Below are positions 4,377 to 5,209 of a stretch of 5,209 nucleotides of DNA, one piece after another. Every line of letters begins with the position of its first letter. The stretch's first letter is position 1. Source of the DNA: an uncultured Sphingomonadales bacterium (GTDB taxonomy: Bacteria; Pseudomonadota; Alphaproteobacteria; Sphingomonadales; Sphingomonadaceae); assembly GCA_903911985.1 (NCBI GenBank), contig CAIWFP010000403.1, positions 1-5,209 of the forward strand, read 5' to 3'. Made by a program: the position numbers and the translations under genes. The notes beneath the pieces are model-generated. The model made no database searches, had not been told where the DNA came from, and was given only the letters and a program-made list of their open reading frames with translations.

Positions 4377-5209
4377 CTATCGGCGCGCGAGAGGGTGACG
4401 CTCGTTGACCAGTGCCACCAACCGGGCCGAATCGATATGGGTGTATATCTGGGTAGTGGCGATATCGGCATGGCCGAGCAGGGTTTGCAGCACCCTGAGA
4501 TCCGCCCCGCCCTCCAGCAGATGGGTGGCAAAGGCATGGCGCAGCACATGCGGAGACAGACGCTCTGGCGCGAGGCCGGCACGCGTGGCCAATTCGCGCA
4601 GCAGCTGAAACAGGCGGATGCGGGTGAGATGGCCCTTTTCGCCCCGCGAGGGAAACAGGAAGCGCGAGGCCGGGCCCTGTTTCGCACCCCGCGCTGCCTC
4701 CCCCCGCACGGCCAGCCCCCGCACCACTAGCCAACGCGCCAGAACCACCCGCGCGCGCTGGCTGACCGGCACCATGCGCTGCTGCCCGCCCTTGCCGGTA
4801 ATCGCCAGAAACGGCACATCGCGCGGCAGTGACACCAGCGGCAGCGAAACCAGCTCGCTGGCCCTGAGCCCCGAGCCATAGAGCAATTCCAGCAAGGTCA
4901 GCGTGCTCAGCGGCAGGGGGCTATCGCCAGCCGCCTCCGCCTCGGCGGTGGTGAACAGCGCCGCCACATCCAGATGCCCCAGAATGCGCGGCAGCGGCCG
5001 ACGCGCGGGAGATCGTGGCAGGGCGGCCGAAGGGTCGTCCGCACGCAGCCCCTCGTCCAGCAGAAAACCATAGAACTGCCGGAGGGCCGAAGCCTTGCGG
5101 GCCCGGCTGCTGGGCGCCAGATCGGCCCACAAGCCACCCAGACGGGCCAGATCCTCCGGCCCGGCCCCGACCAGATCGCCAATCAGCCCGGCACTGCCCT
5201 CCAGATCGC
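4377..5209 (-). CDS. xerD: Tyrosine recombinase XerD (N-terminus cut by right edge)
   Basis: 276 codons plus the stop (TAG at 4379-4377) are visible. About 20-35 N-terminal residues are missing beyond the right edge, judged by the usual length near 300. Counting from the first full codon, residues 28-90 are the end of the SAM-like DNA-binding core (SRARKASALRQFYGFLLDEG). The catalytic domain then carries all six active-site residues: Arg115 (GSGLRASEL), Lys139 (GKGGQQRMVP), His220 and Arg223 (HVLRHAFATHLL), His246 (LLGHADIATTQIYTH) and nucleophile Tyr255. With XerC it resolves chromosome dimers at dif near the terminus, with FtsK. XerC and XerD are close paralogues; I choose XerD from its position upstream of accA and sequence style. 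An Arg/Ala/Gly-rich stretch at residues 163-180 (around 4721-4668) looks like a lineage-specific loop insert. Confidence 0.93.
   Translation of the reverse strand, partial: DLEGSAGLIGDLVGAGPEDLARLGGLWADLAPSSRARKASALRQFYGFLLDEGLRADDPSAALPRSPARRPLPRILGHLDVAALFTTAEAEAAGDSPLPLSTLTLLELLYGSGLRASELVSLPLVSLPRDVPFLAITGKGGQQRMVPVSQRARVVLARWLVVRGLAVRGEAARGAKQGPASRFLFPSRGEKGHLTRIRLFQLLRELATRAGLAPERLSPHVLRHAFATHLLEGGADLRVLQTLLGHADIATTQIYTHIDSARLVALVNERHPLARR

Noticed and set aside
3355..4734. 459-residue version of AccA starting inside xerD
   Set aside because: The extra 144 residues overlap xerD in another frame and do not resemble AccA; the ATG at 4302 gives the normal family N-terminus and length.
1..5209. 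CRISPR array, insertion sequence, prophage attachment site or defence system
   Set aside because: No regularly spaced repeats, transposase or phage genes are seen. The tRNA shows no duplicated 3' end nearby, and xerD is the housekeeping recombinase rather than a mobile integrase.

Overview
The window is GC-rich, tightly packed bacterial chromosome. Three things point to an alphaproteobacterium, most likely Sphingomonadales: the xerD-then-accA order, the small Flp-type pilin, and the style of the phospholipase D-like and metallophosphoesterase proteins. This placement is inferred from protein style and gene order, not from a database search.

Layout, left to right. (1) The N-terminal 134 residues of a phospholipase D-like protein, minus strand, run off the left edge. 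(2) A 289-base divergent intergenic stretch holds three copies of a 12-base repeat. (3) An exported calcineurin-type metallophosphoesterase lies on the plus strand (692-2131), starting at a TTG that follows a good ribosome binding site. (4) A complete tRNA-Arg(ACG) with encoded CCA lies on the minus strand. (5) A MutT-type Nudix hydrolase lies on the minus strand, with a recognisable promoter that favours a shorter start. (6) A 60-residue Flp/Fap type IVb pilin lies on the plus strand, without visible tad/cpa neighbours. (7) Two inverted repeats lie in the tail-to-tail gap. (8) The acetyl-CoA carboxylase carboxyltransferase alpha subunit (accA) lies on the minus strand, 74 bases downstream of xerD. 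(9) The tyrosine recombinase xerD, minus strand, has its N-terminus cut by the right edge.

The genes do not form one pathway. accA (first step of fatty acid synthesis), xerD (chromosome dimer resolution), the tRNA and mutT (nucleotide-pool sanitation) are housekeeping functions. The phosphoesterase, the PLD-like protein and the pilin are envelope or accessory functions. xerD-accA looks like one transcription unit. mutT and the tRNA run the same way and could be partly cotranscribed, although each has its own candidate promoter.

I see no evidence of a new multi-gene system, CRISPR array, insertion sequence or prophage. The points most worth a second look are the repeat at the start of the PLD-like gene, the purple-acid-phosphatase-like metal-site residues of the phosphoesterase, the isolated Flp pilin, and the inverted repeats between flp and accA.
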